NCBI GenBank assembly: GCA_900551345.1
Contig: URVP01000115.1
Coordinates: 1 to 5,320, forward strand
Direction of reading: 5' to 3'
Source of the DNA: an uncultured Eubacteriales bacterium
GTDB lineage: Bacteria; Bacillota; Clostridia; Monoglobales; UMGS1388
DNA length: 5,320 nucleotides
The notes under the pieces are model-generated. The model had not been told where the DNA came from. It was given only the letters and a program-made list of their open reading frames with translations, and did no database searches. This document shows, piece after piece, positions 4,940 through 5,320 of this stretch. The position numbers and the translations under genes were made by a program. Within the stretch, counting starts at the first letter, position 1. The number at the start of each line of letters is the position of its first letter.

Positions 4940-5320
4940 TTGGCAGATAAAAGAGATTATTATGAGGTGCTGGGAGTTCCGAAGAATGCGGACGAAGCCG
5001 CTTTGAAAAAAGCATACCGTACCCTTGCCAAGAAATATCATCCCGACAGTAATCCGGGAGATGCAGAGGCAGAAAAAAAGTTTAAAGAGGCATCTGAGGC
5101 CTACAGTGTATTAAGTGATCCGGAAAAGAGAAGACAGTATGATCAGTTCGGCCATGCAGCCTTTGAAGGCGGCGCAGGCGGAGGAGCAGGCTTCGGAGGC
5201 TTTGATTTCAGCGGCGCAGATATGGGCGATATTTTCGGTGATATTTTCGGCGATATTTTCGGTGGTGGATTCGGCGGATTCGAAGGCTTCGGGGGCGGCT
5301 CACGAGGGGGACGTCGTCAT
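4940..5320 (+). CDS. dnaJ: Co-chaperone DnaJ (Hsp40), N-terminal part, cut by the window edge
   Basis: DnaJ brings unfolded clients to DnaK and triggers its ATP hydrolysis. The 127 codons present begin MADKRDYYEVLGVPKNA. The J-domain (about 4-70) has its essential HPD tripeptide at 34-36 and helix IV ending with the conserved YDQFGHAAFE (67-76). A Gly/Phe-rich region (77-120) follows, with three GDIF units in a row (96-107), like the DIF repeats of E. coli DnaJ. The last codons, SRGGRRH, reach the point where the linker to the first client-binding domain begins; the four CxxCxGxG zinc repeats that define type I DnaJ would lie beyond the window, so that class is inferred from context. The start is TTG, with no in-frame ATG before codon 95; the normal N-terminus and GAAGGG 9 bases upstream support it. 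It closes the visible operon, 123 bases after dnaK. Confidence 0.96.
   Translation, partial: MADKRDYYEVLGVPKNADEAALKKAYRTLAKKYHPDSNPGDAEAEKKFKEASEAYSVLSDPEKRRQYDQFGHAAFEGGAGGGAGFGGFDFSGADMGDIFGDIFGDIFGGGFGGFEGFGGGSRGGRRH
5225..5260 (+). repeat. Three tandem 12-bp units encoding GDIF in dnaJ
   Basis: The unit GGYGATATTTTC occurs three times without interruption, differing only in the third base of the Gly codon (GGC, GGT, GGC). It encodes GDIFGDIFGDIF in the Gly/Phe region. Near-identity at DNA level suggests slippage or recent duplication, although the protein motif itself is conserved in DnaJ. Confidence 0.85.

Noticed and set aside
4309..5041. Minus-strand frames across the dnaK end, the spacer and the dnaJ start
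   Set aside because: They overlap conserved plus-strand genes and the hairpin-bearing spacer, and have no recognisable product.

Overview
The window is a heat-shock chaperone locus of a low-GC Gram-positive bacterium, most likely a member of the Clostridia (Lachnospiraceae-like). The grounds are the gene order hrcA-grpE-dnaK-dnaJ behind a perfect CIRCE operator, a DnaK that lacks the roughly 24-residue ATPase-domain insert of Gram-negative DnaK, AT-rich spacers, AGGAGG-type ribosome binding sites and a lipobox lipoprotein next door. The genus cannot be set from the sequence alone.

Layout. Bases 1-333 hold no convincing gene: a short open frame enters from the left edge (1-162), followed by a strong, probably bidirectional terminator (218-253). 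A lipoprotein gene of unknown function lies on the minus strand (334-1020). A divergent intergenic region (1021-1238) carries the lipoprotein promoter and, on the plus strand, an A/T-rich upstream element, a sigma-A type promoter and CIRCE. Then come hrcA (1239-2282), grpE (2288-2851), dnaK (2987-4816, starting 51 bases inside the longest open frame) and the 5' end of dnaJ (TTG start at 4940, cut by the window edge at 5320).

How it works together. HrcA is the repressor that binds CIRCE and shuts off its own operon. GrpE, DnaK and DnaJ form the Hsp70 cycle: DnaJ delivers clients and stimulates ATP hydrolysis, DnaK binds them, and GrpE exchanges ADP for ATP. hrcA and grpE are nearly abutting, whereas dnaK is set off on both sides by spacers of 135 and 123 bases with inverted repeats, and it has by far the best ribosome binding site. 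This looks like a way to make more DnaK than its co-chaperones.

I found no previously undescribed system. The points most worth a second look are a third CIRCE half-site overlapping the promoter -10, the structured spacers around dnaK, and the unassigned divergent lipoprotein.
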